From NCBI GenBank assembly GCA_964614095.1, contig CAZTJO010000019.1:1-35716 (forward strand): a stretch of 35,716 nt of DNA, written 5' to 3'. Every line of letters starts with the position of its first letter. Position 1 is the stretch's first letter. The position numbers and the translations under genes were made by a program. Source of the stretch: CAZWKX01 sp964614095. Its GTDB lineage: Bacteria; Actinomycetota; Acidimicrobiia; Spongiisociales; UBA11373. The notes under the pieces are model-generated. The model did no database searches and was not told the origin of the DNA. It saw only the letters and a list, made by a program, of their open reading frames with translations. Below are positions 22,786-31,410 of the stretch, in pieces.

Positions 22786-23805
22786 GTGACCGCCCCGGTG
22801 ATGCCGAAAGCCATCTCGGACTTGGAGGTGCTGCAGGCTCAGTATGAGCGCATGAAGCATGTGATTCCCGAGGTGGAGTGGCTTTTTCACGCTCCGTACG
22901 TGAGCGCGATCGAAGACCTGAAGCGGCAGCGGAACGCGGTGGTACTGGCTCACAACTACATGGGCCCCGAGATTTTCCACGGGGTGGCCGATATCGGCGG
23001 CGATTCGCTGGCCCTGGCGCAGCGGGCCATAGCGACCGATGCCGATGTCATCGTGGTGGCCGGAGTGCACTTCATGGCCGAGACGGTCAAGCTGCTGAAT
23101 CCGGAAAAGACAGTTCTGATCCCCGATCTCGAGGCGGGGTGCAGCCTGGCCGACGCCGTCACCGCTTCCGATGTCCTCCTTCTGCGGGAGCGCTACCCGG
23201 GGGTTCCGGTGGTCACTTATGTGAACACGTCGGCGGAGGTCAAGGCGGAATCGGACATCTGCTGCACTTCATCAAACGCCGTCGAGGTAGTGGATTCGCT
23301 CGGGGTCGACAGGGTTATCTTCCTGCCCGACGAGTACCTGGGGCGGTATGTGGCAACACAGACCGACGTGGATGTGGTGCTGTGGCAGGGCCACTGTGTC
23401 GTTCATGAGAGATTCACCCCCGAGGAGATCCGGCGCTTTTGGGCCGCCCACGACGGCGCCATCGAGGTGCTGGCCCATCCCGAATGCCCTCCGGAGGTGC
23501 TCGCCGAGGCCGACTACGTGGGATCGACGTCCGGCATGATTCGCCGCGTCGCCGAGGTTCAGCCGCCGCGTGTGCTCATGGTGACGGAGTGCTCTATGAC
23601 CGACAACGTGGCCGTCGAATACCCCGGACTTGAGTTTGTTCGGCCTTGCAACCTGTGTCCGCACATGAATCGCATCACCCTGCCCAAGATCCTCGAATCA
23701 CTGGAGCACATGCGCCACGAGGTTGATATCGAGCAAACGATGGCCGAGCGGGCCCGCGGAGCCGTGGAGCGCATGGTTGAGGTGGGCCGAGGCCGGGGAG
23801 GTTGA
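22786..23805 (+). CDS. nadA: quinolinate synthase NadA
   Basis: A 339-residue enzyme that condenses iminoaspartate with dihydroxyacetone phosphate to quinolinate. The three [4Fe-4S] ligand cysteines are C119 (DLEAGCSLAD), C204 (WQGHCVVHERF) and C291 (CNLCPHMNRI); VLAHNYMGPEIF and TYVNTSAEVKAESDICCTSSNA are family signatures. The GTG start has AAAAGGAG five bases upstream. It is first in nadA-nadB-nadC, six bases ahead of nadB, so iminoaspartate from NadB would be used promptly. Transcription is probably from the promoter at 22734-22762 under NrtR control. Confidence 0.97.
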   Translation: MTAPVMPKAISDLEVLQAQYERMKHVIPEVEWLFHAPYVSAIEDLKRQRNAVVLAHNYMGPEIFHGVADIGGDSLALAQRAIATDADVIVVAGVHFMAETVKLLNPEKTVLIPDLEAGCSLADAVTASDVLLLRERYPGVPVVTYVNTSAEVKAESDICCTSSNAVEVVDSLGVDRVIFLPDEYLGRYVATQTDVDVVLWQGHCVVHERFTPEEIRRFWAAHDGAIEVLAHPECPPEVLAEADYVGSTSGMIRRVAEVQPPRVLMVTECSMTDNVAVEYPGLEFVRPCNLCPHMNRITLPKILESLEHMRHEVDIEQTMAERARGAVERMVEVGRGRGG

Positions 23806-23811
23806 GGGCAT

Positions 23812-25341
23812 ATGCCGGGCCGGTTCGATCAGGTTCTCGAGAGCGATGTGATTGTGGTCGGCTCGGGCATCGCCGGCCTCAGTACCGCACTCGACCTGGC
23901 ACCGGCACGGGTGATCGTGCTCACCAAGGGTGTTCCCGGAGGGGGGTCGACCGCGTACGCCCAGGGCGGCATAGCCGCGGCGGTGGCAAAGGACGATGCG
24001 CCGAGGACACACGCTGCCGACACTATCGCCGTCGGGGGAGGACTCAACGATCCTGATGCCGTGAACGTGCTAACGGTGAGTGCGGCAGGGCGGGTAGCGG
24101 ATCTGGTCAACTTGGGGGTCTCGTTCGACGCAGAGTCGGGAGGATTGCTCGACCTCGGGCGTGAAGGCGGGCACAGCAGGCGGAGGGTGCTGCACGCAGG
24201 CGGCGATGCCACCGGTGTTGAGCTGAGACGAGTGCTCATCGCGGCAACGAAGGCCTCAGATCATGTGGAGATCATTGATGACACGTTTGCCGCCGATGTG
24301 GTGGTCGACGGGGGGTGTATGGCCGGCATCACCGCCAGGCGACATGAAGATCGTCTGTTGGTGGCGGCGTCGGCGGTCGTCATTGCCACCGGCGGCATCG
24401 GCCGTCTTTATTCTCATACGACCAATCCGCCGGAGTTGACCGGCGACGGCCTGGCCATGGCCGCCCGAGCCGGAGCGGTGCTGGCCGACCTCGAGTTCGT
24501 GCAGTTTCATCCCACCGCGCTGGCGACGGGGCGCGATCCCATGTCTCTGTTGACTGAGGCGCTGCGCGGCGAAGGTGCGGTGCTGCGCGACGACCGTGGT
24601 GAACGTTTTATGGTGGGTGAACATGCGGACGCCGAGCTGGCCCCCCGTGATGTTGTGGCCCGGGCCGTGTGGCGGCGGCTGGCGGCGGGCCGGCGGGTCT
24701 ACCTTGACGGTATCGAAACGCTGGGTGACGGGTTCCGGGAACGGTTCCCCACCGTCTTCGATCTCTGTATGCAGGATGGGGTCGATCCCCGGCGAGAGAT
24801 GGTGCCCGTCGCCCCTGCGGCTCATTTCCATATGGGGGGCATCGCCACCGGCCTGGACGGCCGTACCTCGGTGCCGGGACTGTGGGCGGCTGGTGAGGTA
24901 GCCCGCACTGGAGTTCATGGGGCCAACCGGCTGGCCAGCAATTCGCTTCTTGAGGGTTCCGTTTTTGGGCATCGTGTCGCTGAGAGCATCAGAGAGTCGG
25001 CGCCGGCGAGGATCTCCATTGCCGCGGCCACGGCTGCCGCCGTCGACCCGGGCCCGACCCCGGAGCCTCAGCCCGACATTGTTGAGTCGCTGAGGGAGCT
25101 CATGTGGGATCGGGTGGGTTTGGTGCGCAACAGAAGGGGCCTGGCCGGCGCGCTCGAGGAGATGGGAAGGCTCGGCGACAAGTTGGCTCAGCAGCCCTCG
25201 GAGGCGACCAACATGCTGACCGTGGCGCGCTTGGTGGCGCGGTCTGCTCTGATCCGCACCGAGAGCCGTGGCGGGCATTACCGCAGTGATTATCCGACCA
25301 GCGACGGCGCCTGGTCGCAGAGCATCGAGGTGACCGTATGA
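23812..25341 (+). CDS. nadB: L-aspartate oxidase NadB
   Basis: A 509-residue FAD enzyme that oxidises L-aspartate to iminoaspartate, the first step of de novo NAD synthesis. VIVVGSGIAGLSTALDLAP (14-32) binds the FAD ADP moiety; STAYAQGGIAAAV, EFVQFHPTAL, PAAHFHMGGI and GLWAAGEVARTGVHGANRLA are family motifs and include the active-site His/Arg region. The C-terminal helical domain (about 415-500) has the short actinobacterial form. The ATG at 23812 follows GGGAGG by ten bases. The stop overlaps the nadC start by ATGA. Confidence 0.97.
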   Translation: MPGRFDQVLESDVIVVGSGIAGLSTALDLAPARVIVLTKGVPGGGSTAYAQGGIAAAVAKDDAPRTHAADTIAVGGGLNDPDAVNVLTVSAAGRVADLVNLGVSFDAESGGLLDLGREGGHSRRRVLHAGGDATGVELRRVLIAATKASDHVEIIDDTFAADVVVDGGCMAGITARRHEDRLLVAASAVVIATGGIGRLYSHTTNPPELTGDGLAMAARAGAVLADLEFVQFHPTALATGRDPMSLLTEALRGEGAVLRDDRGERFMVGEHADAELAPRDVVARAVWRRLAAGRRVYLDGIETLGDGFRERFPTVFDLCMQDGVDPRREMVPVAPAAHFHMGGIATGLDGRTSVPGLWAAGEVARTGVHGANRLASNSLLEGSVFGHRVAESIRESAPARISIAAATAAAVDPGPTPEPQPDIVESLRELMWDRVGLVRNRRGLAGALEEMGRLGDKLAQQPSEATNMLTVARLVARSALIRTESRGGHYRSDYPTSDGAWSQSIEVTV

Positions 25342-26195
25342 GCGACCTGCGAACTCCTGCTCCGGTGGTCTACGAGCCGATTCTCAGCGCCGCGCTGCGA
25401 GAGGATCTGGGTCGAGGCGGTGACATCACCACCGATGCAGTGATGCCGGCGAACGCCATGGTGAAGGCTCGGGTGATAACGCGACAGCCGGGATACATCG
25501 CCGGCCTGGCTATATCGTGCCGGGCTTTCACCTTGCTCGACGATCGTGTCGAGGTCGATGTCAGGGTCAAGGATGGCGCCGCCGTGCGGGCCCGTGATGT
25601 TCTGGCCGTCCTGTCTGGGCCGGCGCGTCCCATCCTCGCCGCCGAAAGGGTGGCATTGAACCTGATGGGTCGCCTTTGCGGGATCGCCACGGCGACCGGC
25701 AGCATGGTCGAGGCCGTGGCCGGCACGGGAGCACGGGTTGTATGCACCCGCAAGACGACTCCGGGCCTTCGTGCCCTGGAGAAGTACGCGGTACGGGCGG
25801 GCGGAGGCTTCAATCACCGTTTTGGCCTCGATGGAGCGGTGCTGATCAAGGACAACCACATCGCGGTGGCGGGGGGGATTCGTGAGGCGCTGGAGAGGGC
25901 ACGCGCAGAAGTGGATCACCTGGTGAAGATCGAGGTGGAGGTGGAGACGCTCACTCAACTGGAGGAGGCTCTCGAGGCAGGGGTCGATGCAGTTCTGCTC
26001 GAAAATATGGATCCCGAGATGTTGAGGAAGGCAGTTGAGATTGTGGACGGCAGGGTGGTCATCGAGGCATCCGGCGGCATTGGTCTCGGCAACGCCGCCG
26101 AGGTGGCCAAATGCGGGGTTGATGTGTTGTCCGTGGGGTGGCTCACCCACAGCGCGCCGGCATTGGATATTGCCCTCGAGGTGGAGCCGATCTGA
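25338..26195 (+). CDS. nadC: nicotinate-nucleotide pyrophosphorylase (carboxylating) NadC
   Basis: A 285-residue enzyme converting quinolinate and PRPP to nicotinate mononucleotide. LREDLGRGGDITTDAV, CTRKTTPGLRALEKYAVRAG, GLDGAVLIKDNH and VIEASGGIG are the substrate-binding and TIM-barrel signatures, in order and complete. The ATG lies within the nadB stop (ATGA), so the last two steps to NaMN are translationally linked. It is the last gene of the nad operon; dnaX begins 44 bases later from its own likely promoter. No gene for NadD or NadE is in the window. Confidence 0.96.
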   Translation: MSDLRTPAPVVYEPILSAALREDLGRGGDITTDAVMPANAMVKARVITRQPGYIAGLAISCRAFTLLDDRVEVDVRVKDGAAVRARDVLAVLSGPARPILAAERVALNLMGRLCGIATATGSMVEAVAGTGARVVCTRKTTPGLRALEKYAVRAGGGFNHRFGLDGAVLIKDNHIAVAGGIREALERARAEVDHLVKIEVEVETLTQLEEALEAGVDAVLLENMDPEMLRKAVEIVDGRVVIEASGGIGLGNAAEVAKCGVDVLSVGWLTHSAPALDIALEVEPI

Positions 26196-26205
26196 GCCGG
26201 CCCGG

Positions 26206-26233
26206 TTCGACTCCGTCGGCCGGTTGGTACGAT
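26206..26233 (+). promoter_or_regulatory. likely promoter for a leaderless dnaX message
   Basis: TTCGAC (26206-26211) and TACGAT (26228-26233) are 16 bases apart. The GTG start at 26240 follows the -10 by six bases, so transcription would start at or next to the start codon. No Shine-Dalgarno is visible ahead of the GTG, which agrees with leaderless translation. Confidence 0.5.
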
Positions 26234-26239
26234 CCTCCG

Positions 26240-27973
26240 GTGGAGTATCGGGCGCTGTACCGCAAATACCGGCCGCAACGTTTCGGTGAGGTCGTGGGCC
26301 AGGATCACATCACACTTACCCTGGCGCGTGAGGTGCAGTCGGGGAAGGTGGCCCACGCCTACCTTTTTGCCGGTCCGCGCGGGACCGGCAAGACATCGAC
26401 GGCCCGCATCATGGCCAAGTCCCTGAACTGCAGCAGCCCCGGAGTCGACGGGGAGCCCTGCAGCGAATGCATCTCTTGCGTGTCGATCGCCGCGGGCACC
26501 TCACTCGACGTCATCGAGCTCGATGCGGCGTCCCACAACAAGGTTGAGGATGTACGTGAGATCCGGGCCAACGTGGGCACGGTGGCGTCGGCCGGTGGCG
26601 CCAAGAGGGTTTACATTCTCGACGAGGCACACATGCTGTCGCGGGCGGCGGCAAATGCGTTGCTGAAGACGCTGGAGGAGCCGCCGGCGCATGCGTTTTT
26701 TGTGCTGGCCACGACGGAGCCCTACAAGCTGCCCGACACCATCCGCAGCCGAGCTCAGCGTTTTGATTTTCATCCCGTTGGTTCGGAAGTAATCGTTGAG
26801 CATCTGGCCCGGATCTCCGGGCTGGAGAAGTTCAAGGCCACACCGGAAGGCCTCGCCCTCATCGCTCGTCACGCCAAGGGCTCGGTGCGTGACGCCTTGG
26901 GCCTGCTTGAGCAGGTGGCCGCTTTGGGATCTGGGAAGGTGGAGCCGGATGGTGTCACCCGGGCGTTGGGTCTGGTGCCGACGGAGACGTTTGCTCGACT
27001 GGCCGCCATCATCGCCGGCAATGACGCCCCCGGGGCGCTTCAGTTGGTGGCCTCCATTGCGGCCGCGGGGGTCGATTTGCGCCGATTTGTGGCCGACGGC
27101 ATCGAGTTCTTCCGGGGGGTGTTCCTGGCCCTGTACGCCCCCAACCTCGAGGAGATCGTCGACGAGCCGGCGGATGTTCTCGCCGAATGGCGGGCTCATG
27201 CCCGTGAGCTTGAGGCGGGTGACGTGCTGCGCGCCGTCGACCTGCTGGCAGAAGCGTTGGTGGCGTTGCGAGAGGGCCGCGAGGAGAGGCTGGTGGTCGA
27301 GCTGACCCTGCTTCGCCTGGCTCGGCCGGAGACCTCAGTGGATACGGCATCGCTGGCCGCCCGGCTCGAGCGCTTGGAGCGGCGGGTGCGTTCGCTCGGT
27401 GAGGAGGGGACGGGCTCGGTGCCGTCACGTCCACAGGTGGCGACCCGGTGGGGTTCTCAGACGGCGGCGCCGGAGAGCGAACCGGCCGAGCGGCAGCTAC
27501 GACCACAGGATGGAGACGACGAGCCGGCGCCGCCGGGGGCGGAGCCGCCGCCTGATCTCGATATGTCGGTCGTCGAGACGGCGTGGCCGGCTCTGGTGGC
27601 GCGGGTTCGGGAGGAGGCAGGCCCGCGCCGATTCGCTCTGTTCCGTGAATGTCGCCCGTCCGAGGTCGATGGCGCATCGGTGGTGCTCGAGGTGCCGGCC
27701 AACCTCCCCTTCCACCTGGCTCAGCTCGAGGAGGACAACAAGCTGACCGAGATTGTGGAGCGAGTGGCGGTCGAAGTCCTCGGCGGAGCGGTGGCCGTCG
27801 GGTATCGAGTGGGCCCAGGCGGCCAGGGCGACCCGAAGGCCGCCTTCAAAGAGTCGGCGGCGGAAGAGACGGCACCCGACAAGGAGCAGCTCGAGGAGGC
27901 CGGCGAAGGCGCGGTGGATCCCACCGCGATCGTGCTCGGTGAGCTTGGAGGCGAGGTCGTCTCCAACGAGTAG
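26240..27973 (+). CDS. dnaX: DNA polymerase III subunit gamma/tau DnaX
   Basis: A 577-residue clamp-loader ATPase. EYRALYRKYRPQRFGEVVGQ opens the protein, so GTG 26240 was chosen over an upstream in-frame ATG inside nadC. Walker A is GPRGTGKT (45-52), the four-Cys zinc module is C64, C74, C77 and C80, Walker B is VYILDEAH (124-131) and the sensor IRSRAQRF follows. Residues 1-365 cover AAA+ and collar domains. A charged, Pro/Gly-rich tail then leads to a folded tau-type region (about 450-525, WPALVARVREEAGPRRFALF). No A-rich slippery site like that of E. coli dnaX was seen, so one product is expected. Position next to ybaB and recR is the standard one. Confidence 0.94.
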   Translation: MEYRALYRKYRPQRFGEVVGQDHITLTLAREVQSGKVAHAYLFAGPRGTGKTSTARIMAKSLNCSSPGVDGEPCSECISCVSIAAGTSLDVIELDAASHNKVEDVREIRANVGTVASAGGAKRVYILDEAHMLSRAAANALLKTLEEPPAHAFFVLATTEPYKLPDTIRSRAQRFDFHPVGSEVIVEHLARISGLEKFKATPEGLALIARHAKGSVRDALGLLEQVAALGSGKVEPDGVTRALGLVPTETFARLAAIIAGNDAPGALQLVASIAAAGVDLRRFVADGIEFFRGVFLALYAPNLEEIVDEPADVLAEWRAHARELEAGDVLRAVDLLAEALVALREGREERLVVELTLLRLARPETSVDTASLAARLERLERRVRSLGEEGTGSVPSRPQVATRWGSQTAAPESEPAERQLRPQDGDDEPAPPGAEPPPDLDMSVVETAWPALVARVREEAGPRRFALFRECRPSEVDGASVVLEVPANLPFHLAQLEEDNKLTEIVERVAVEVLGGAVAVGYRVGPGGQGDPKAAFKESAAEETAPDKEQLEEAGEGAVDPTAIVLGELGGEVVSNE

Positions 27974-28003
27974 GGACCGGCTGAGAGCAGGGCGGCCCCG
28001 GGC

Positions 28004-28009
28004 TACGCT
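28004..28009 (+). promoter_or_regulatory. -10 element of a probable leaderless ybaB promoter
   Basis: TACGCT ends seven bases before the ATG at 28017, the spacing expected when transcription begins at the start codon. No Shine-Dalgarno is present. A convincing -35 is not seen. Confidence 0.42.
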
Positions 28010-28016
28010 TGCACTC

Positions 28017-28403
28017 ATGTCGAACAAGCCTCGCCGCGTGCCTCAGGGCGGTTCACTTCGGGGCGGTGCCGGCCCCGAAATGGAGAAGATGATGCGCCAA
28101 GTTCTGCAGATGCAGTCCGAGCTGGCCGCGAGCCAAGCCGGTCTTGCCGAGGAGACGTACCGCGGGACCGCTGGGGGAGGTGTTGTCACCGCCGTTGTCC
28201 GCGGGGACGGCGAGGTGGTGTCGGTGACCATCGAACCGGCGGTGCTCGATCCGGACGATGCCGAGCTGGTGGGTGACCTTGTGGTGGCTGCGGTCAATCA
28301 GGCACTTCAGGCGGTGGCCGAAGCGGTGAAGGGTTCTCTGGCCGGGGGCATTGATCTGGAATCGTTGGGGGGCCTCGAAGGCCTGTCGGGGATGTTCGGC
28401 TGA
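28017..28403 (+). CDS. YbaB/EbfC-family nucleoid-associated protein
   Basis: A 128-residue protein of the YbaB family, small dimeric DNA-binding proteins whose genes almost always sit between dnaX and recR. The N-terminal 25 residues are a basic, Gly-rich extension; then EKMMRQVLQMQSELAASQAG begins the coiled helix, and EETYRGTAGGGVVTAVVRGDG and SVTIEPAVLDPDD are the family strands. The tail is Gly/Leu rich (GGIDLESLGGLEGLSGMFG type). The stop and the recR start share one base (TGATG), coupling the two genes. Confidence 0.92.
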   Translation: MSNKPRRVPQGGSLRGGAGPEMEKMMRQVLQMQSELAASQAGLAEETYRGTAGGGVVTAVVRGDGEVVSVTIEPAVLDPDDAELVGDLVVAAVNQALQAVAEAVKGSLAGGIDLESLGGLEGLSGMFG

Positions 28404-28996
28404 TGTTCGAGGCCCCGTTGCAGCGGCTCATCGACGAACTGGCACGTCTGCCGGGTATCGGCCGCAAAAGCGCCCAGCGCCTCGCCTTCCACCTGCTCCA
28501 GATTGAGGAGGAGGATGCCGGCCGGCTGGCGGAAGCAATCGTGGACATGCGCCGCCGGGTGCAGCTGTGTATGCGGTGTTTCAACGTCACCGACTCCGAG
28601 GAGTGCTCCATTTGCCGAGATCTCCGGCGGGATGTTTCCGTCGTGTGTGTGATCGAACGGGCGCAGGACATCGTGGTCATCGAGAAGACACAGGAGTTCT
28701 CGGGCCGCTACCACGTGCTCGGGGGAGCCATCTCACCGATTGAAGGGATCGGTCCCGAGCAGCTTCGTATGCGCCAGCTGATGGAGCGTATCGAGGCCGA
28801 GGGGATTCAGGAGGTCATCGTGGCCACCAACCCAACGGTGGAAGGTGACACGACCGCCCTGTATCTAGCCAAGTTGCTGAAGCCGCTCGGGGTGAGGGTG
28901 ACTCGCCTGGCCAGCGGGCTCCCGGTCGGGGGTGATCTCGACTATGCCGATGAGCTGACTTTGGGTCGGGCGCTCGTCGGTCGTCGCGAGATGTAG
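28403..28996 (+). CDS. recR: recombination mediator RecR
   Basis: A 197-residue protein of normal length. LPGIGRKSAQRLAFHLL (16-32) is the helix-hairpin-helix DNA-binding element; C56, C59, C68 and C71 form the zinc finger; VCVIERAQDIVVIEKT starts the Toprim domain, and TNPTVEGDTTALYLA and RLASGLPVGGDLDYADE complete it. RecR works with RecO (and RecF) to load RecA on gapped DNA. Start codon overlaps the ybaB stop by one base. Confidence 0.97.
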   Translation: MFEAPLQRLIDELARLPGIGRKSAQRLAFHLLQIEEEDAGRLAEAIVDMRRRVQLCMRCFNVTDSEECSICRDLRRDVSVVCVIERAQDIVVIEKTQEFSGRYHVLGGAISPIEGIGPEQLRMRQLMERIEAEGIQEVIVATNPTVEGDTTALYLAKLLKPLGVRVTRLASGLPVGGDLDYADELTLGRALVGRREM

Positions 28997-29012
28997 GGCC
29001 TGAGTAGGCGTG

Positions 29013-30095
29013 ATGCGGGTATTTCTGGTTGAGCCGTACCTCACCGGGTCGCACCGGCAGTGGGCGGAAGGCTATGCCCGGCACAGCAGGCACGAGATCC
29101 ATGTGATCGGCCACGAAGGCCGCTTCTGGAAATGGAGGCTGGCTGGAGGGTTTGTGACCATCGCCGAGGAGTTGGAGGCCGCCGTGGCCGATGTGGGTCG
29201 GCCCGATGTGATCTTGGCCACAAGCATGCTCGATCTCGCCGGTCTGCTGGGCCTGGTGGGACGGCGCCTAGGCACCGTCCCGGCGCTGCTCTACATGCAC
29301 GAGAATCAAGTCACCTATCAGGCGGCGGGCCGGACCCGGGCCGAGGCGGGCCACGGGCTCGTCAACTGGAGTTCGTTGCTGGCCGCCGACGCCGTTGCCT
29401 TCAACTCGGAGTACCACCGGAGATCGCTGTTTGAGTCACTGCCGGGCTTCCTGCACTCGTTTCCCGATCGGCGTCATGAGCATCTCGTGGCCGCGGTCGC
29501 CGAGAAATCCCTGGTGCTGCCGGTGGGTATCGATCTGCGGAGGCTCGACCCGCCGCGACCTACCTCCGGCGGCCGCCCGCTGGTGTTGTGGAATCATCGC
29601 TGGGATGCGGACAAGGACCCGGCGGTGTTCCTCGAAGCGATGGTGGCGCTTGCCGCAGAGGACGTCGATTTCGGGCTGGCCCTCGCCGGGGAGCGGTTTG
29701 TGAAGCAGGGCGACGAGTACGCGGATGCCGTGGGGAGGCTGGGCAGAAGAGTCGAGATGGCGGCCTTTCTACCCGAGGACGAGTACTGCGATGTGCTGCG
29801 GCGATCGAACGTTGTGGTGAGCACCGCTCGCCAGGAGTACTTTGGGGTCTCGGTGGTGGAGGCCATGTATGCCGGCGCCTTCCCGGTACTGCCCGATCGG
29901 CTCGTTTACCCGGAGCGGATCCCGCCGGATCTCCGGGACCGTTGCCTCTACCGCTCGCCGCGGCAGCTCGTCGGCCGGGTGCGGGACGCCGTTGTTGGCG
30001 ACACGATGGCTGTAACCGAGCATCTTCGGCAACTGGTGGCAGCCTTCGATTGGGCCGCGGTCGCACCCCGCTACGACGGGTGGCTGGAGTCGTAG
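29013..30095 (+). CDS. DUF3524/GT4-type glycosyltransferase, tRNA-queuosine alpha-mannosyltransferase homologue
   Basis: A 360-residue GT-B enzyme. EPYLTGSHRQWAEG near the start, LLYMHENQVTYQ, LVNWSSLLAADAVAFNSEYHR and VLWNHRWDADKDP are the conserved blocks of the DUF3524 family, which includes vertebrate GTDC1/QTMAN that mannosylates queuosine in tRNA-Asp. The C-terminal half (about 180-360) carries the GT4-type nucleotide-sugar site with ARQEYFGVSVVEAMYAG. ATG 29013 was chosen over GTG 29010 because GAGTAGG then sits four bases ahead. It follows recR by 16 bases. No queuosine gene is visible here, so whether the target is Q-tRNA or another acceptor is open. Confidence 0.85.
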   Translation: MRVFLVEPYLTGSHRQWAEGYARHSRHEIHVIGHEGRFWKWRLAGGFVTIAEELEAAVADVGRPDVILATSMLDLAGLLGLVGRRLGTVPALLYMHENQVTYQAAGRTRAEAGHGLVNWSSLLAADAVAFNSEYHRRSLFESLPGFLHSFPDRRHEHLVAAVAEKSLVLPVGIDLRRLDPPRPTSGGRPLVLWNHRWDADKDPAVFLEAMVALAAEDVDFGLALAGERFVKQGDEYADAVGRLGRRVEMAAFLPEDEYCDVLRRSNVVVSTARQEYFGVSVVEAMYAGAFPVLPDRLVYPERIPPDLRDRCLYRSPRQLVGRVRDAVVGDTMAVTEHLRQLVAAFDWAAVAPRYDGWLES

Positions 30096-30111
30096 GGAAG
30101 GCGGGTCCGTC

Positions 30112-31293
30112 TCAGCTGGCGACGTCGAGGATCAGGGCATCTCCCTGACCGCCACCGCCGCAAAGGGTGGCCGCACCGATGCCGCCGCCGGCGCGCCGAA
30201 GGGCATTGATGAGGGTGACGACGATGCGGGCACCGGTGGCGCCGAGCGGATGTCCTAGAGCCACGGCGCCGCCGTTGACGTTGACCGTTTCGGGAGAGAG
30301 GCCCAGGAGGCGTGTCGACCAGAGGGCAACGGCGGCGAAGGCCTCGTTGATCTCGACCAGCCGGAGGTCGACGGGCTTCATGCCGATTCTGTCCAGGGCT
30401 GCGGTGAGGGCCTGCACCGGACGCTCGTGGAGAGAGGCATCGGGCCCGGCTGCCTGGCCGTAGGAGAGGATCTCGGCGAGCACCGGCATGCCGGCGGCCT
30501 CGGCGGCGGCACGCTCGGCCACCACCAGTGCGGCGGCGCCGTCGGAGATCTGTGAAGCGTTGCCCGCGGTGATGGTCCCGTCGTCGAGGAAGACGGGCCG
30601 TAGGCGGGAGAGGGCCTCGGCGGTCGAATCGGGGCGGATGCCCTCATCGGTGGCGACAAGGGCCGGATCCCCCTTTCGCTGCGGAACCTCAACGGGGACT
30701 ATCTCCTCGGCAAAGGCGCCGGACTCCGAGGCTTCGGCGGCACGCCGATGGCTTTGGGCGGCCCACTCGTCCTGCTCCTTCCGGCCGATGCCGAGCTTGA
30801 TGTTCATGCGGTCCGAGGTTTCGCCCATCATGCAGCGGTCGAAAGCGCAGAAGAGGCCGTCGATTTCCATACCGTCGACCAGCTCGGTCGAGCCCAAACG
30901 CGCTCCCCAGCGGGCTTTGGGTGCCAGGTATGGAGCGTTGCTCATCGATTCCATCCCGCCGGCGACGACAAACGTGGCTTCGCCGAGGCGGATGTCCTTG
31001 TCCGCGAGCGCAATGGAGGTCATTCCGGAGAGGCATACCTTGTTGATGGTGGTGGCAGGTGTGGTCAGGGGAACCCCGGCGCCGTGGGCTGCTTGGCGTG
31101 AGCTGATCTGGCCGGACCCGGCTTGGATCACGTGTCCAAAGAGGACCTCGTCGACCTGATCGGGCGGCAGCCCGGCCCGTTCGAGTGCGGCGGCGATGGC
31201 GGCGCTCCCCAGGTCGGCGGCGTTAAGAGGAAGGAGGACGCCGCCAAAGCGCCCGAGGGGCGTGCGGGCAATCGACGTGATCACGGAGCCCAT
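30112..31293 (-). CDS. acetyl-CoA C-acetyltransferase (thiolase)
   Basis: A 393-residue thiolase of normal length. The acyl-accepting Cys is C87 in NKVCLSGM; the base His is H348 in GHPLGATGAR; the second Cys is C378 in CGGGGQGDA; the NEAFAAVA motif is present. It should either condense two acetyl-CoA or cleave acetoacetyl-CoA; direction is not shown. ATG 31293 has GGGAGG six bases ahead. It is divergent from methylmalonyl-CoA epimerase over 117 bases, so both could be controlled from one region and take part in short-chain acyl-CoA metabolism. Confidence 0.94.
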   Translation of the reverse strand: MGSVITSIARTPLGRFGGVLLPLNAADLGSAAIAAALERAGLPPDQVDEVLFGHVIQAGSGQISSRQAAHGAGVPLTTPATTINKVCLSGMTSIALADKDIRLGEATFVVAGGMESMSNAPYLAPKARWGARLGSTELVDGMEIDGLFCAFDRCMMGETSDRMNIKLGIGRKEQDEWAAQSHRRAAEASESGAFAEEIVPVEVPQRKGDPALVATDEGIRPDSTAEALSRLRPVFLDDGTITAGNASQISDGAAALVVAERAAAEAAGMPVLAEILSYGQAAGPDASLHERPVQALTAALDRIGMKPVDLRLVEINEAFAAVALWSTRLLGLSPETVNVNGGAVALGHPLGATGARIVVTLINALRRAGGGIGAATLCGGGGQGDALILDVAS

Positions 31294-31320
31294 GGAACCT
31301 CCCTTTCTGGTGGGGGGAGA

Positions 31321-31384
31321 AGCGTACCGGGCTACCGAGCGGGTGCCGTGCGCCGGCCGCCGTGGGACGGCGAGTGGGTACCCT
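31321..31384. promoter_or_regulatory. divergent -10-like elements for thiolase and epimerase
   Basis: On the minus strand TACGCT (31326-31321) would start the thiolase message about 20 bases from its ATG. On the plus strand TACCCT (31379-31384) would start the epimerase message about 20 bases from its ATG. Clear -35 boxes are lacking on both sides. Confidence 0.3.
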
Positions 31385-31410
31385 TCTCCGAGCCCAGCAA
31401 GGGGCCAAAC

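Noticed and set aside
26138..26239. Start of dnaX inside nadC
   Set aside because: The extra 34 residues are out-of-frame nadC sequence; DnaX homologues start at the YRALYRKYRP block.
26240..27973. Programmed frameshift in dnaX producing a gamma form
   Set aside because: No A-rich slippery heptamer or following stem was seen in the region between the ATPase and tail domains.
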